This document shows, piece by piece, positions 36,385 to 45,466 of a DNA stretch of 64,000 nucleotides. Source of the stretch: Vibrio sp. B1FLJ16 (GTDB taxonomy: Bacteria > Pseudomonadota > Gammaproteobacteria > Enterobacterales > Vibrionaceae). A program made the translations under genes and the position numbers. Location: positions 1,612,001 through 1,676,000 of the forward strand of contig NZ_HG992750.1 in NCBI RefSeq assembly GCF_905175385.1. Reading direction: 5' to 3'. The notes under the pieces are model-generated. The model was not told the DNA's origin and made no database searches. It saw only the letters and a list, made by a program, of their open reading frames with translations. Each line of letters starts with the position of its first letter. Position 1 is the first letter of the stretch.

Positions 36385-36697
36385 TTTTTATACGGCTTTT
36401 AGCCGCTTTTCATACCCCCATAATGCAGTCTTTTGAATCACAGTTCAATTTATAATCAATAGGTTAATGAGAGGTATGGGGTATTAGATTGCAAAATGAC
36501 GCATAGTTTTTAAAAAGCTTACTTCTACACTCCCTCGGATAACTACAGGTAAGGCAAACGTACAGTTCCCCTCAAAACTGCATGTTTTATGTTTTTAAAT
36601 TTTAAGTGCTAAGAAGGGATCTGAATTTTAAACTCAGATCCCCTGTAACTTATCAGCCTACCATTACGAAAGCCTTTCTAATTTCTGTTAACAGCGC
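36385..36697. other. Border region with terminator before the transporter genes
   Basis: The gap contains the short stem CGGCTTTTAGCCG next to the core site, a loose inverted pair around CATACCCC, and the terminator at 36616-36642. No integrase gene and no recognisable attI remain. Confidence 0.4.
36616..36642 (-). terminator. Terminator of the furanose transporter operon
   Basis: GGGATCTGA and TCAGATCCC form a stem with an AT-rich loop; on the minus strand it is followed by a T-rich sequence after CCCTTC. It lies about 55 bases past the yjfF stop. Confidence 0.65.
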
Positions 36698-37696
36698 TTA
36701 ACTGGTTGCAGATTTCAGTACTGCGGAATTGGCCACTTGTTTGCGCCGTTCGCCCATGACCAACAACAGGCGTTGTAAGCCAATAAAGCCAAACAACAAA
36801 ATGCCAACAATAATTTTTGTCCACCAAGAACTTAGCGTACCGTCAAAAGTAATATAGGTCTGAATTAAGCCCTGGATAAGCACACCAAACAGCGAACCCA
36901 AAACCGTTCCTACACCGCCAGAGAGCAGCGTACCGCCAATCACAACTGCTGCAATGGCATCCAGTTCTACACCAACCCCAGCTAACGGATAGCCCGCAGA
37001 AGTGTAAATTGAGAACACGATACCTGCGCAGGTTGCCAGAAACGTCGACAGCATATAGATGCCAATTACTGTGCGTCTTACCGGTACGCCCATTAGCCCT
37101 GCCGAGGTTGCATTACCGCCAACCGCATAAACGTTGTTACCGAAACGTGTGCGGTGTGCAAGCAGCATCCCTAGTACCACCACCACCAGCATGATGACCG
37201 CCATTAAGCTCAAACGCCCTCCTCCCCAGATATGCCAAGCGGTACGGGAAAGATCTTTATACACCGGGTCCAAAATCGGTATAGACTGCTCGGAAATCAG
37301 AAAGCTCGCCCCACGCAAGAAGAACATCCCTGCCAGGGTAACAATAAACGCCGGTATTTTTAGCGTATCAATGATCCAGCCCATAAAGCCGCCAAACAGC
37401 ATGCCCATGACGAGCACCGTAAACATTGCTACCAGTGGGTCAACATTCCAATCGCCGATCATTTTCGCCAGAAAGACCCCGGTAAACGCCACCACCGATC
37501 CCACCGAGAGATCAATCCCTCCGGAAAGGATAACAAACGTCATCCCGACAGCAAGAATCCCCAAAAAGGCATTGTCGGTCAGAATGTTACAAATCACTCT
37601 AGTTGACATAAATGCGGGAAATTCGAGCGCACAGAACACATAGCCGACCAGAAAAACACAGATGGTAATGAACAGAGGAAAGTTACGTTTAATCAT
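36698..37696 (-). CDS. yjfF: Sugar ABC transporter permease (YjfF-like)
   Basis: The 332-residue inner-membrane protein has about eight to ten hydrophobic segments and the family stretches VILSGGIDLSVGSVVAFTGV and AIAAVVIGGTLLSGGVGTV. It is collinear with E. coli YjfF, the second permease of the galactofuranose transporter. Its start overlaps the ytfT-like stop by 8 bases. Given the arabinose island and the AraC-type repeat upstream of the operon, it probably carries a furanose form of L-arabinose (inference, see findings). Confidence 0.85.
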   Translation of the reverse strand: MIKRNFPLFITICVFLVGYVFCALEFPAFMSTRVICNILTDNAFLGILAVGMTFVILSGGIDLSVGSVVAFTGVFLAKMIGDWNVDPLVAMFTVLVMGMLFGGFMGWIIDTLKIPAFIVTLAGMFFLRGASFLISEQSIPILDPVYKDLSRTAWHIWGGGRLSLMAVIMLVVVVLGMLLAHRTRFGNNVYAVGGNATSAGLMGVPVRRTVIGIYMLSTFLATCAGIVFSIYTSAGYPLAGVGVELDAIAAVVIGGTLLSGGVGTVLGSLFGVLIQGLIQTYITFDGTLSSWWTKIIVGILLFGFIGLQRLLLVMGERRKQVANSAVLKSATS

Positions 37697-38714
37697 GATG
37701 GAATTTCCTCTTAACAGCTTGGATCACCGCCGGAGACTGCATGACCAGCACCAGTAACACGACGACGGATTTAACAATATGGTTCCACTGCGGCTGATAG
37801 CCGGAAAGCAAAATGCCTGTGTTAATACTCTGAATGATGAAAGCGCCAACCAGAGCCAGCAGGAGGTTAAAGCGGCCGCCCATTAGCGACGTACCACCGA
37901 TCACGACCGCAAGGATGGCGTCCATTTCGAGCCATAAACCGGCGTTATTTGCATCGGATCCTTTGATATCCGCTGCCACAATGATCCCGGCAAGCGCCGC
38001 CATCAGACCGCTCAGCACATAGACTGACATCACGATCACAGGGGTATTAATTCCGGCATTTTTTGCAGCCTTGATATTGATACCTACCGATTCAATAAAC
38101 AGCCCTAATGCGGTCTTCTTGGTTAAGCACCAGATACCTATCGTGGCGATAATCAACAGAATGATCGGGGTCGGAAGGAGTAAAAATGAACCACTACCAA
38201 ACCAAGACAGAGTGTCATTGGTAAAGGTAACGATCTGCCCCTGAGTGATCAGCTGCGCGACGCCTCGTCCTGCCACCATGAGGATCAACGTGGCGACAAT
38301 CGGCTGGATCTTAAATACCGCAACCAGAAAGCCATTCCACAGACCGCAAACGACGCCAGAGAGCAGTGCGCAAACTAATATCGTCGGTGGCGAGTAGCCC
38401 TGTGAGGCCATACTTGCCAAGACCGCGCCACTAATGGCCATCACCGCCCCAACGGACAGATCGATACCGCCTGTAGCAATCACCAATGTCATACCTAGTG
38501 TGAGCAGAGCTACTGGCGCTCCGCGGTTAAAAATGTCGATCACACTGCCGAACAGACGCCCATCCTGAATATGGATGGAGAAGAAGTTGTCAGCGATGAT
38601 CGCGTTAACGATAAATAGGCACAACAGTGCCAGCACTTGTGGCGCACCTTTGGGCAAACTAAATCTGGATTTAGTTGGTGCGTTAGTGCGAGTTGAATGA
38701 TTAATTGTTGTCAT
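37689..38714 (-). CDS. ytfT: Sugar ABC transporter permease (YtfT-like)
   Basis: The 341-residue permease has the same length as E. coli YtfT and the motifs LVIATGGIDLSVGAVMAIS and AILAVVIGGTSLMGGR. It pairs with the YjfF-like subunit. It starts 7 bases past the stop of the ATPase gene. Confidence 0.85.
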   Translation of the reverse strand: MTTINHSTRTNAPTKSRFSLPKGAPQVLALLCLFIVNAIIADNFFSIHIQDGRLFGSVIDIFNRGAPVALLTLGMTLVIATGGIDLSVGAVMAISGAVLASMASQGYSPPTILVCALLSGVVCGLWNGFLVAVFKIQPIVATLILMVAGRGVAQLITQGQIVTFTNDTLSWFGSGSFLLLPTPIILLIIATIGIWCLTKKTALGLFIESVGINIKAAKNAGINTPVIVMSVYVLSGLMAALAGIIVAADIKGSDANNAGLWLEMDAILAVVIGGTSLMGGRFNLLLALVGAFIIQSINTGILLSGYQPQWNHIVKSVVVLLVLVMQSPAVIQAVKRKFHHD

Positions 38715-38721
38715 CGGAACC

Positions 38722-40230
38722 TCACATCGCGATTGCTTGCATAATGGCAGGAACGGAGAGATCTTCGGTTTGGATTTCCGCTACCTGCTTACGATCCCGC
38801 AGCACTATCACCCGGTCGGCGTAACCAACTAGTTCTTCCAGCTCGGAAGAGATAACCAGTAAAGCCAGACCGTTGGCACACAAGGATTCGATCAGACGAA
38901 TGATCTCTGCGTGTGCGCCAACATCGATACCACGGGTAGGTTCATCAAGAATTAAGAATTTAGGTTTGGTTAATAACCAGCGGGCCAGCAGAACTTTCTG
39001 TTGGTTACCACCAGACAGAAATTCAATCGGCTGCTCAATATTGGGTGTTTTGATGTCCAGTTGTTTGATAAAACGTTGAGACATTTCTTCCTGTTCAGCA
39101 CGGGATATAGGCCGGAACCAACCGCGTTGAGCCTGTAGAGCTAAAATGATGTTTTCCCGCACCGATGCCGCACCGACAATACCGTCGGTTTTACGGTCTT
39201 CCGGACAGAACCCGAAACCATGCAGTGATGCCTGCCGGGCTGAGTTCACTTTTGTCAGGCGATTTTTCAGTTTGCAGGTACCGCTGTCATTAGACTCTAT
39301 ACCAAAGATAACCTTAGCGGTCTCAGTACGCCCTGAGCCAAGTAAACCCGCAAGCCCGACTATCTCACCGGCATGAACTTTAAGGTCAAACGGTTCAATC
39401 GTGCCGCGTTTTCCGTAGTTGGAAAATTCCACCACAGGCTCATCACTGAACTTGGTTTTGCCTGCACGTTTAAGTGCGTTATCTTCCAGTTCGCGCCCTA
39501 GCATCAGCTTAACCAGTTCAATCTGAGGAAGCTGGCTTGTTTCTCGCGTACCGACTAACTCGCCATTTCGCAACACGGTGATACGGTCGCTGACTGCATA
39601 CACCTGGTCGAGAAAGTGGGTGATAAACACCAGACTGATGCCTTTTGCACGCAGATCGCGCATGATGCCAAACAGCATTTCTACTTCGCTGCTGTCCAGA
39701 CTGGCCGTTGGCTCATCGAGAATTAGAATTTTCGCCGAAAGCGATACTGCTCTAGCGATAGAAATGACTTGCTGTATGGCAACAGAAAAACTGTTGAGTG
39801 GTTGGGTGACGTCCAAATTAAGACCATAACCGGACATGATTTGGCTGGCTTGCTGCGCCATACTTTTACGGTCGACAAGTCCCCATTTTTTCGGTTCGTT
39901 ACCAATAAACAGGTTATCCATAACCGACATATTAGGTAGCAGGTTCACTTCCTGATAAACCGTTCCTATTCCTAACTGCTGCGCATGCGCGGTGTTTTGC
40001 GGTGAAATGGATTGCCCATCAAGGAAAATATCACCCGCGTCCCGTTGATATACCCCGGTGAGCGTTTTGACCAAGGTTGATTTCCCAGCCCCGTTCTCGC
40101 CGAGTAATGCCATGATCTCCCCTTTTCGCAGTGAGAAATCGACATTTTGCAGTGCCTTAACCCCGGGGAAATGCTTGCTAATCCCTTGCGCTCGTAAGAC
40201 AACGTCATTGTTACCTAGATCATAAGACAT
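38722..40230 (-). CDS. ytfR: Sugar ABC transporter ATPase (YtfR-like)
   Basis: This is a double ATPase (about 502 residues) with Walker A GENGAGKST and its partner LLGSGRTE, Walker B LILDEPTASLD and LILDEPTRGID, and the signature LSGGNQQKV in the second half. The start at 40230 has TTGGAG upstream; an earlier start adds eight residues. It energises sugar uptake. It follows the binding-protein gene with a strong hairpin between them. Confidence 0.92.
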   Translation of the reverse strand: MSYDLGNNDVVLRAQGISKHFPGVKALQNVDFSLRKGEIMALLGENGAGKSTLVKTLTGVYQRDAGDIFLDGQSISPQNTAHAQQLGIGTVYQEVNLLPNMSVMDNLFIGNEPKKWGLVDRKSMAQQASQIMSGYGLNLDVTQPLNSFSVAIQQVISIARAVSLSAKILILDEPTASLDSSEVEMLFGIMRDLRAKGISLVFITHFLDQVYAVSDRITVLRNGELVGTRETSQLPQIELVKLMLGRELEDNALKRAGKTKFSDEPVVEFSNYGKRGTIEPFDLKVHAGEIVGLAGLLGSGRTETAKVIFGIESNDSGTCKLKNRLTKVNSARQASLHGFGFCPEDRKTDGIVGAASVRENIILALQAQRGWFRPISRAEQEEMSQRFIKQLDIKTPNIEQPIEFLSGGNQQKVLLARWLLTKPKFLILDEPTRGIDVGAHAEIIRLIESLCANGLALLVISSELEELVGYADRVIVLRDRKQVAEIQTEDLSVPAIMQAIAM

Positions 40231-40242
40231 ACAAACTCCAAA

Positions 40243-40269
40243 GCCTCTCATCAAAAGTCGATGAGAGGC
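40243..40269 (-). promoter_or_regulatory. Hairpin between binding-protein and ATPase genes
   Basis: GCCTCTCATC and GATGAGAGGC form a perfect 10-bp stem around AAAAGTC, just after the binding-protein stop. There is no T-tract, so it is likely an RNA-stabilising or attenuating hairpin that keeps the binding protein in excess. Confidence 0.7.
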
Positions 40270-40294
40270 CTATAACTAAACGTTAATCATAGAA

Positions 40295-41254
40295 TTAATA
40301 ACCAAGGTCTTTTTTCATTTCGAGCTGTGACTGTGCGTCTTCAGGTAAATAAAGTTTTGACTCAGTCACTATTTTCTTAGGTGGTGTAGCGCCATCATTT
40401 TTATAAGCAAGCAGAGCGTCAAATGCAGGGCCAGCCATATTTGGCGTCAGTTCAACCGTCGCATTTGCCTCACCACTCATCATGGCTTTAAAAATATCAG
40501 GTACCGCATCAATAGAGACCACTAAAATATCTTCACCCGGTTTTAAACCGGCTTCTTTAATCGCTTGGATTGCACCGATTGCCATATCATCGTTGTGTGA
40601 GAATACCGCGCATATATTTTTGCCGCCATTTTCCGCTTTAATAAAGCTTTCCATGACTTCTTTACCTTTACTACGAGTAAATTCGCCAGACTGGGTACGG
40701 ACAATGTTCACATTGGAAGCCTGGCTGATTGCTGCGTTAAAGCCTTCTTTACGGTCGATAGCCACACTTGCGCCAACGGTTCCTTGTAATTCCACTACAT
40801 TACAAGGCTTATCTTTAACGGTATTTAGCAGCCACTCACCGGCTACTTTACCTTCAAGTACGTTATCTGCAGTTACGGCGGTCATATAAAGTGAGTCATC
40901 ATCAACCGTGATGCCACGGTCTAAAAGAAAGACCGGAATACCATAGTCTTTTGCTTCTTCAAGTACTGGGCCCCAACCCGTCTGAACTACAGGTGCAATA
41001 AAGATCGCATCCACACCCTGAGCAATAAAAGAACGTACCGCTTTAATTTGGTTTTCTTGTTTTTGCTGTGCGTCAGAAATCTTCAACTTAATACCGCGCT
41101 TTTCTGCCTCGACTTTAGAAACAGCAGTTTCAGCGGCGCGCCATCCTGATTCTGAACCAATTTGTGAAAAGCCAACCGTAAGAGTATTAGCAAATACGGA
41201 CGCAGACATACATAGACTGCCGATAGCAGCCGCTAAGGTAAGTTTTTTTAGCAT
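40295..41254 (-). CDS. ytfQ: Sugar-binding periplasmic protein (YtfQ-like)
   Basis: The 319-residue protein has a signal peptide (MLKKLTLAAAIGSLCMSASVFA) and the LacI-type periplasmic fold with GFSQIGSESGWRAAE, FIAPVVQTGWGPV and LLDRGITVDDD, all as in E. coli YtfQ, which binds galactofuranose. In Shewanella an arabinose transporter of this family is known. It is the first gene of the four-gene operon. Confidence 0.88.
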   Translation of the reverse strand: MLKKLTLAAAIGSLCMSASVFANTLTVGFSQIGSESGWRAAETAVSKVEAEKRGIKLKISDAQQKQENQIKAVRSFIAQGVDAIFIAPVVQTGWGPVLEEAKDYGIPVFLLDRGITVDDDSLYMTAVTADNVLEGKVAGEWLLNTVKDKPCNVVELQGTVGASVAIDRKEGFNAAISQASNVNIVRTQSGEFTRSKGKEVMESFIKAENGGKNICAVFSHNDDMAIGAIQAIKEAGLKPGEDILVVSIDAVPDIFKAMMSGEANATVELTPNMAGPAFDALLAYKNDGATPPKKIVTESKLYLPEDAQSQLEMKKDLGY

Positions 41255-41505
41255 AATCGTTCTCTATCTCTTATTTTTAATTTCACGTTAAGGTATTTGT
41301 AAGGTATTGCATTGGTGTTTATTTTTTATACCAACTTAAGATAGATAATAGATTTTACAAGAGGTTAGATCTTGGTCACAGCTAGATTCAGATAGCAATA
41401 AAGTCCATTTTCGTAGCAATTTTATAAATAATTTAGCGTTTGTTAATACAATAGTTAATATATTTATCAGTTACTTTTATTCATATTAGATCGATAAAAA
41501 ACAAA
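41255..41505 (-). other. Promoter region of the ytfQ-like operon
   Basis: AT-rich region with no gene. It contains the AraC-type direct repeat at 41393-41423 and a weak CRP-like site TTAGA-N6-TCACA at 41365-41380. It lies between the ytfQ-like start and the araH terminator. Confidence 0.5.
41393..41423. promoter_or_regulatory. AraC-type direct repeat before the ytfQ-like operon
   Basis: Half-site one reads TAGCAATAAAGTCCAT and half-site two TAGCAATTTT, with TAGC starts at 41393 and 41414, 21 bases apart. This spacing and the TAGC...TCCAT pattern match the E. coli araI1-I2 sites. The orientation (plus strand) is not the one expected for a simple activator of the leftward operon; E. coli ara promoters are known to vary in orientation. 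Confidence 0.6.
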
Positions 41506-41532
41506 AAGGCTCCTTAATAAATAAGGAGCCTT
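41506..41532 (-). terminator. araFGH terminator
   Basis: AAGGCTCCTTA and TAAGGAGCCTT form a perfect 11-bp stem around ATAAA. On the minus strand it is followed by TTTGTTTTTTATC, so it should end the araFGH transcript. Confidence 0.9.
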
Positions 41533-41570
41533 GTAGATAAATATAATTTATTTGGTCGTTAGATTTTAAT

Positions 41571-42560
41571 CTATGCCTTTGACGTTTGCTTGTAGCGGTC
41601 AAAAATAACAGCCGCTAGCAGAATTAAACCACGAACAACGTATTGAGCAAACGGAGACATGTTCAATAGGTTCATCGCGTTTTCTACCGTACCCAGAATA
41701 AGTACACCAGCGATAACGTAAGATACTTTACCGATACCACCTTTCAGAGATACACCACCAAGTACACAAGCAGAGATAACGACTAGCTCAAAACCAACAG
41801 ATGTCATTGGCTGGCCAGAAGTCATACGAGCAGCTAGGATGACACCAGCAAGCGCTGCCATAAAGCCAGAGATGGTGTAGATCATCATCTTAGTTTTTAC
41901 AACGTTAACACCTGCCAAACGTGCCGCTTCTTCGTTACCACCGATAGCTAGCGTGTTACGGCCATAAACTGTGCGGTTTAGTAGGAAAGTGAAGACAGCG
42001 AAAGTAATCAGTGTTAACCAGATTGGCGTTGGGATACCGATGAAAGATGAGTTACCCAGAGCAAAGAAGCTCTCTTCTGTGATACCAACTGCTTTACCAT
42101 CAGAGATGATGTAGCCAAGACCACGGGCAATCTGCATGGTAGCCAGCGTTGTGATCAGTGCGTTGATTTGCAGCTTCGCAATGACAAAGCCGTTTAGTAG
42201 ACCAAACGCCACACCAGATAGTAGACCAGCGCCCACACCCAGAACAACACTGCTTGTCGCGTTAATAGCCACAGCGGTAACAACACCAGAACATGCGATG
42301 ACAGAAGCAACAGAAAGGTCTAGGTCACCACAGGCAAGACAGAACAGCATGGCACACGCCACCATACCACTCATCGAGATGGCCAGACCCAGACCTTTCA
42401 TATTGATAAAGGTTGCAAAGTATGGAACGAATAGGCAGCAGAGCAAGAACAGACCTGCAAACACCATTAGCATTCCAAACTTATCCCAGATTTTACCGAA
42501 GCTGAAGCCACCAGATTTTGCTTCTGACTCCATAGATTTAGTAGGGGTAGATACAGACAT
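41571..42560 (-). CDS. araH: L-arabinose ABC transporter permease AraH
   Basis: The 329-residue permease is close to E. coli AraH along its length (FATFINMKGLGLAISMSGMV, LSVASVIACSGV, LGTVENAMNLLNMSPFAQYV). It forms the membrane channel for L-arabinose. It is 17 bases behind araG. Confidence 0.95.
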   Translation of the reverse strand: MSVSTPTKSMESEAKSGGFSFGKIWDKFGMLMVFAGLFLLCCLFVPYFATFINMKGLGLAISMSGMVACAMLFCLACGDLDLSVASVIACSGVVTAVAINATSSVVLGVGAGLLSGVAFGLLNGFVIAKLQINALITTLATMQIARGLGYIISDGKAVGITEESFFALGNSSFIGIPTPIWLTLITFAVFTFLLNRTVYGRNTLAIGGNEEAARLAGVNVVKTKMMIYTISGFMAALAGVILAARMTSGQPMTSVGFELVVISACVLGGVSLKGGIGKVSYVIAGVLILGTVENAMNLLNMSPFAQYVVRGLILLAAVIFDRYKQTSKA

Positions 42561-42577
42561 AATGATATTCCTTAATA

Positions 42578-44095
42578 TTAAGCGGCTGCCGAGTCTTCTT
42601 TATCTAGCATTGCCAGACGAAGTGCGGTTTGTTCATTAAATTCGTCACGTTGAAGTTCACCCGTTACCTCGCCGTCTTTCATCACAACAACGCGGTCAGA
42701 GATACCCAACACTTCTGGTAAATCGCTGGAAACAACGAGTACCGTTACTCCGTTTTCTGCCAGCTTAAAAATCAGTTCGTAAATTTCAGATTTAGCACCT
42801 ACATCGATACCACGGGTAGGTTCATCCAGTAAAATCACGCTCATCGCGGTTGACAACCAGCGACCAAGAATCACTTTTTGCTGGTTACCGCCAGACAGCT
42901 TGCCAATTGGCTGCTCTAACGATGACGCTTTTACGTTGAGTGCCTCTTTCTGTTTGGAAGCGTTTTTCTTTTCCCAATCAAAGTCGATAAGGCTCTTAAA
43001 CTTCAGGTGCCAAGGGCGAGCACTGATATTGGTGTTCTCCTGAACCGACATGATAGGGACGATGCCGTCTGCTTTACGGTCTTCAGAACAAAGGGTAATA
43101 CCTGCACGAATTGCATCTCGTGGGTCTTTAACACCGATTTTGACATCGTGTAAATAAAGTTCGCCGCCGGTCTTTTTATCTGCGCCGAAAATAAGGCGGG
43201 TAAGCTCAGTACGACCTGCACCAACCAGACCAAATAAGCCAAGCACTTCACCTTGCTTTATATCAAGTGAGACAGGTGCGGTTAGCCCCGGGCCTTCAAA
43301 GTTTTCAAGGCGTAAACCACTCTTACCGTGTTCACGTGGGCGGTAGTTATAAATGTCACTGATTTCACGGCCGACCATCAGCTCAACTAAGCGATCGTTA
43401 GTCAGCTCTGAAAGGTCATCAAATGATTGAACGTGCTGGCCGTCTTTGAAGATCGTTAACGCATCACACAGGTTAAAAATTTCTTCCATACGGTGTGATA
43501 CATACATAATGATTTTGCCGGCATCACGTAGTTCACGGATTACTTTGAAAAGGTTTTTGATTTCACGCTGCGACAAGCTACTGGTCGGCTCATCAAATGC
43601 AATGATTTGTGCGTTGCGGCTCAGTGCTTTGGCAATTTCTACCATCTGCCACTGGCCAATAGACAGCTCTTTTAGCTGGCAGGAAGGGTCAAAGGTTTCC
43701 CCTAATCGCTCAAGCTGAACACGTGCATTTGCGTTAAGTGTTTCGGTATCTACAGTGCCGCCTTTAGTTGGCAGCTGACCAAGGAAAATATTTTCAGCGA
43801 CAGTTAATTCGGGAACCAGGTTAAGCTCTTGATAGATAATTGCGATACCGTGATCCAGGGCATCGTTAGTAGAATTCAGCGCAACTTCTTTACCATCAAT
43901 AGCGATATGACCTTCAGTTGGTTGGTGAAAGCCACTTAAGGTTTTCAGTAGCGTTGATTTTCCTGCGCCGTTTTCTCCCATCAAAGCGTGTACGCTACCT
44001 GCGTCTGCTCGGAAGCTAACATTATTTAATGCCTTAACACCCGGGAAGTGCTTCGAGATGTTTCGAAACTCGATGTATGAAGGGGACTTCGCCAT
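42578..44095 (-). CDS. araG: L-arabinose ABC transporter ATPase AraG
   Basis: This is a double ATPase of 505 residues (E. coli: 504) with Walker A GENGAGKSTLLKTLSG and a degenerate second loop GLVGAGRTE, Walker B IAFDEPTSSLS and ILLDEPTRGID, and LSGGNQQKV. It is the energising subunit of AraFGH. Confidence 0.96.
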   Translation of the reverse strand: MAKSPSYIEFRNISKHFPGVKALNNVSFRADAGSVHALMGENGAGKSTLLKTLSGFHQPTEGHIAIDGKEVALNSTNDALDHGIAIIYQELNLVPELTVAENIFLGQLPTKGGTVDTETLNANARVQLERLGETFDPSCQLKELSIGQWQMVEIAKALSRNAQIIAFDEPTSSLSQREIKNLFKVIRELRDAGKIIMYVSHRMEEIFNLCDALTIFKDGQHVQSFDDLSELTNDRLVELMVGREISDIYNYRPREHGKSGLRLENFEGPGLTAPVSLDIKQGEVLGLFGLVGAGRTELTRLIFGADKKTGGELYLHDVKIGVKDPRDAIRAGITLCSEDRKADGIVPIMSVQENTNISARPWHLKFKSLIDFDWEKKNASKQKEALNVKASSLEQPIGKLSGGNQQKVILGRWLSTAMSVILLDEPTRGIDVGAKSEIYELIFKLAENGVTVLVVSSDLPEVLGISDRVVVMKDGEVTGELQRDEFNEQTALRLAMLDKEDSAAA

Positions 44096-44154
44096 GACAT
44101 TCTCTCCGTTAAATCAGTTGGTGACGGCCAAGTTAGCCGTCACCGAAAGTGAGC

Positions 44155-45153
44155 TTATAGCCCTTTTTTCGCTAGTTCGTCTCTGAAGTTGTCACGAGTG
44201 ATAAGGACTACGTCAGTTACTTCCACGAATTTAGTTGGTTCAACGTCTTCTTTAACCCACTTGTAAAGAGATTCGATACTCTTGTAGCCGTGTACGTCCG
44301 GGCTAGGAAGTAGAGAGCCGTAGAAGCCAGTTGCACTAGACTTCGCAAGTTCGTTAACTGCATCAACACCGTTGATACCGATACCGATTACGTTATCAGC
44401 GCCAAAGCCTTGACCTTCAGTTGCGCGTACGCCACCTAGAACGGTGTTGTCGTTCATACCAACAACAAGCCATTGTTTAACATTTGGGTATTGAACCATT
44501 AGAGAGTTAGCTGCATCCAATGCACCCGGGATATCGTTGGTTTTGGTTGGCACACGATAGATTTGGTCAGCAGGGAAGCCAGCCGCTTTCAGTGCAGAGA
44601 TTGAACCGTCAACACGGCGACGTGCTGTATCCAACTCATCGGCAGTGATCGCCATTACGCCTGTGGTTGAAGCATCCCAGTTACGTTTCTGCATTTCTTT
44701 GTAAAGCTCAATACCTTGGCGTTCACCGATAGCTGTTGCAGCCATCATCACCAAAGGTACATTTGTCATTGGCTCGCCTTTAGCATTCAGGAACTGGTCA
44801 TCAACAGTCACAACTTTAAGGTCGTAACTTTTCGCTTTCGCCATGATTGCAGGACCTAACTTTGGATCAGGTGTACAGATAACGAAACCTTTTGCGCCCT
44901 GAGCCGCTAGAGTGTCGATAGCATTGAGGGTTTTTTCGCCATCAGGCACAGCCATTTTTACTACTTCAAAGCCTAAATCTTTACCGGCTTTTTCAGCAAA
45001 TGACCATTCAGTCTGGAACCATGGTTCTTCAGGTTGCTTAACTAGGTAACCTAGTCGCATGTCGTCATTTGAACCAAAAAATGCGTTAGCAGAAGCACTA
45101 AGCATGGTTGCGCCAGATAAGGCAGCGATTGTGAGTAGTTTTTTTAATTTCAT
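44155..45153 (-). CDS. araF: L-arabinose-binding periplasmic protein AraF
   Basis: The 332-residue protein has a signal peptide (MKLKKLLTIAALSGATMLSASANA) and matches AraF: LGYLVKQPEEPWFQTEW, GEKTLNAIDTLAAQGAKGFV, and VVTVDDQFLNAKG. It captures L-arabinose in the periplasm. It is the first gene of the araFGH operon, with a 376-base control region before it. Confidence 0.95.
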   Translation of the reverse strand: MKLKKLLTIAALSGATMLSASANAFFGSNDDMRLGYLVKQPEEPWFQTEWSFAEKAGKDLGFEVVKMAVPDGEKTLNAIDTLAAQGAKGFVICTPDPKLGPAIMAKAKSYDLKVVTVDDQFLNAKGEPMTNVPLVMMAATAIGERQGIELYKEMQKRNWDASTTGVMAITADELDTARRRVDGSISALKAAGFPADQIYRVPTKTNDIPGALDAANSLMVQYPNVKQWLVVGMNDNTVLGGVRATEGQGFGADNVIGIGINGVDAVNELAKSSATGFYGSLLPSPDVHGYKSIESLYKWVKEDVEPTKFVEVTDVVLITRDNFRDELAKKGL

Positions 45154-45219
45154 TATTATCCATCCACTGGTAGAGGTAAGTGTTCGCAGTAAATATTTAT
45201 GGATTTAGAAATATTTATA

Positions 45220-45235
45220 AGTGACAAGAATCACA
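45220..45235. promoter_or_regulatory. CRP-like site 1 (araF side)
   Basis: AGTGA-N6-TCACA matches the CRP consensus TGTGA-N6-TCACA with one difference. It lies just left of AraC repeat 1 and about 70 bases from the araF start. Confidence 0.6.
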
Positions 45236-45246
45236 GCAGAAAAAAG

Positions 45247-45283
45247 TAGCGTTTTTGTCCATTCATTTAGCAGCGGTGAACAT
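45247..45283. promoter_or_regulatory. AraC-type direct repeat 1
   Basis: The first half-site TAGCGTTTTTGTCCATTC starts at 45247 and the second, TAGCAGCGG, at 45268, 21 bases apart. It closely matches E. coli araI (TAGC-N-TTTT-TCCAT). Confidence 0.75.
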
Positions 45284-45365
45284 GATGCGGATCTCAAATG
45301 GGGCGTTTTGGTGCATGAGTGATCCATAAAAGTGCGTAAGGAAACGTTATCCTAGCCATATCTAG

Positions 45366-45381
45366 TGTGATTCAGGTCAAA
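45366..45381. promoter_or_regulatory. CRP-like site 2 (araB side)
   Basis: TGTGA-N6-TCAAA differs from the CRP consensus at one base. It lies 50 bases before AraC repeat 2, similar to the CRP-to-araI order of E. coli. Confidence 0.65.
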
Positions 45382-45429
45382 CTTCAGTCTTAGGCGGTTT
45401 TTATTGTCATCAGCACAAAATCCATACCG

Positions 45430-45466
45430 TGGCAATTTTGTCCATACATGTAGCAAGCGGTGTCAT
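45430..45466 (+). promoter_or_regulatory. AraC-type direct repeat 2 (araB promoter)
   Basis: TGGCAATTTTGTCCATAC at 45430 and TAGCAAGCGG at 45451 are 21 bases apart. The repeat faces araB and ends about 65 bases before its ATG, like araI1-I2 in E. coli. Confidence 0.75.

Noticed and set aside
36385..36697. Integron integrase or attI at the right border
   Set aside because: No integrase-like frame in any of the six frames and no promoter arrangement seen; only a core-like site remains.
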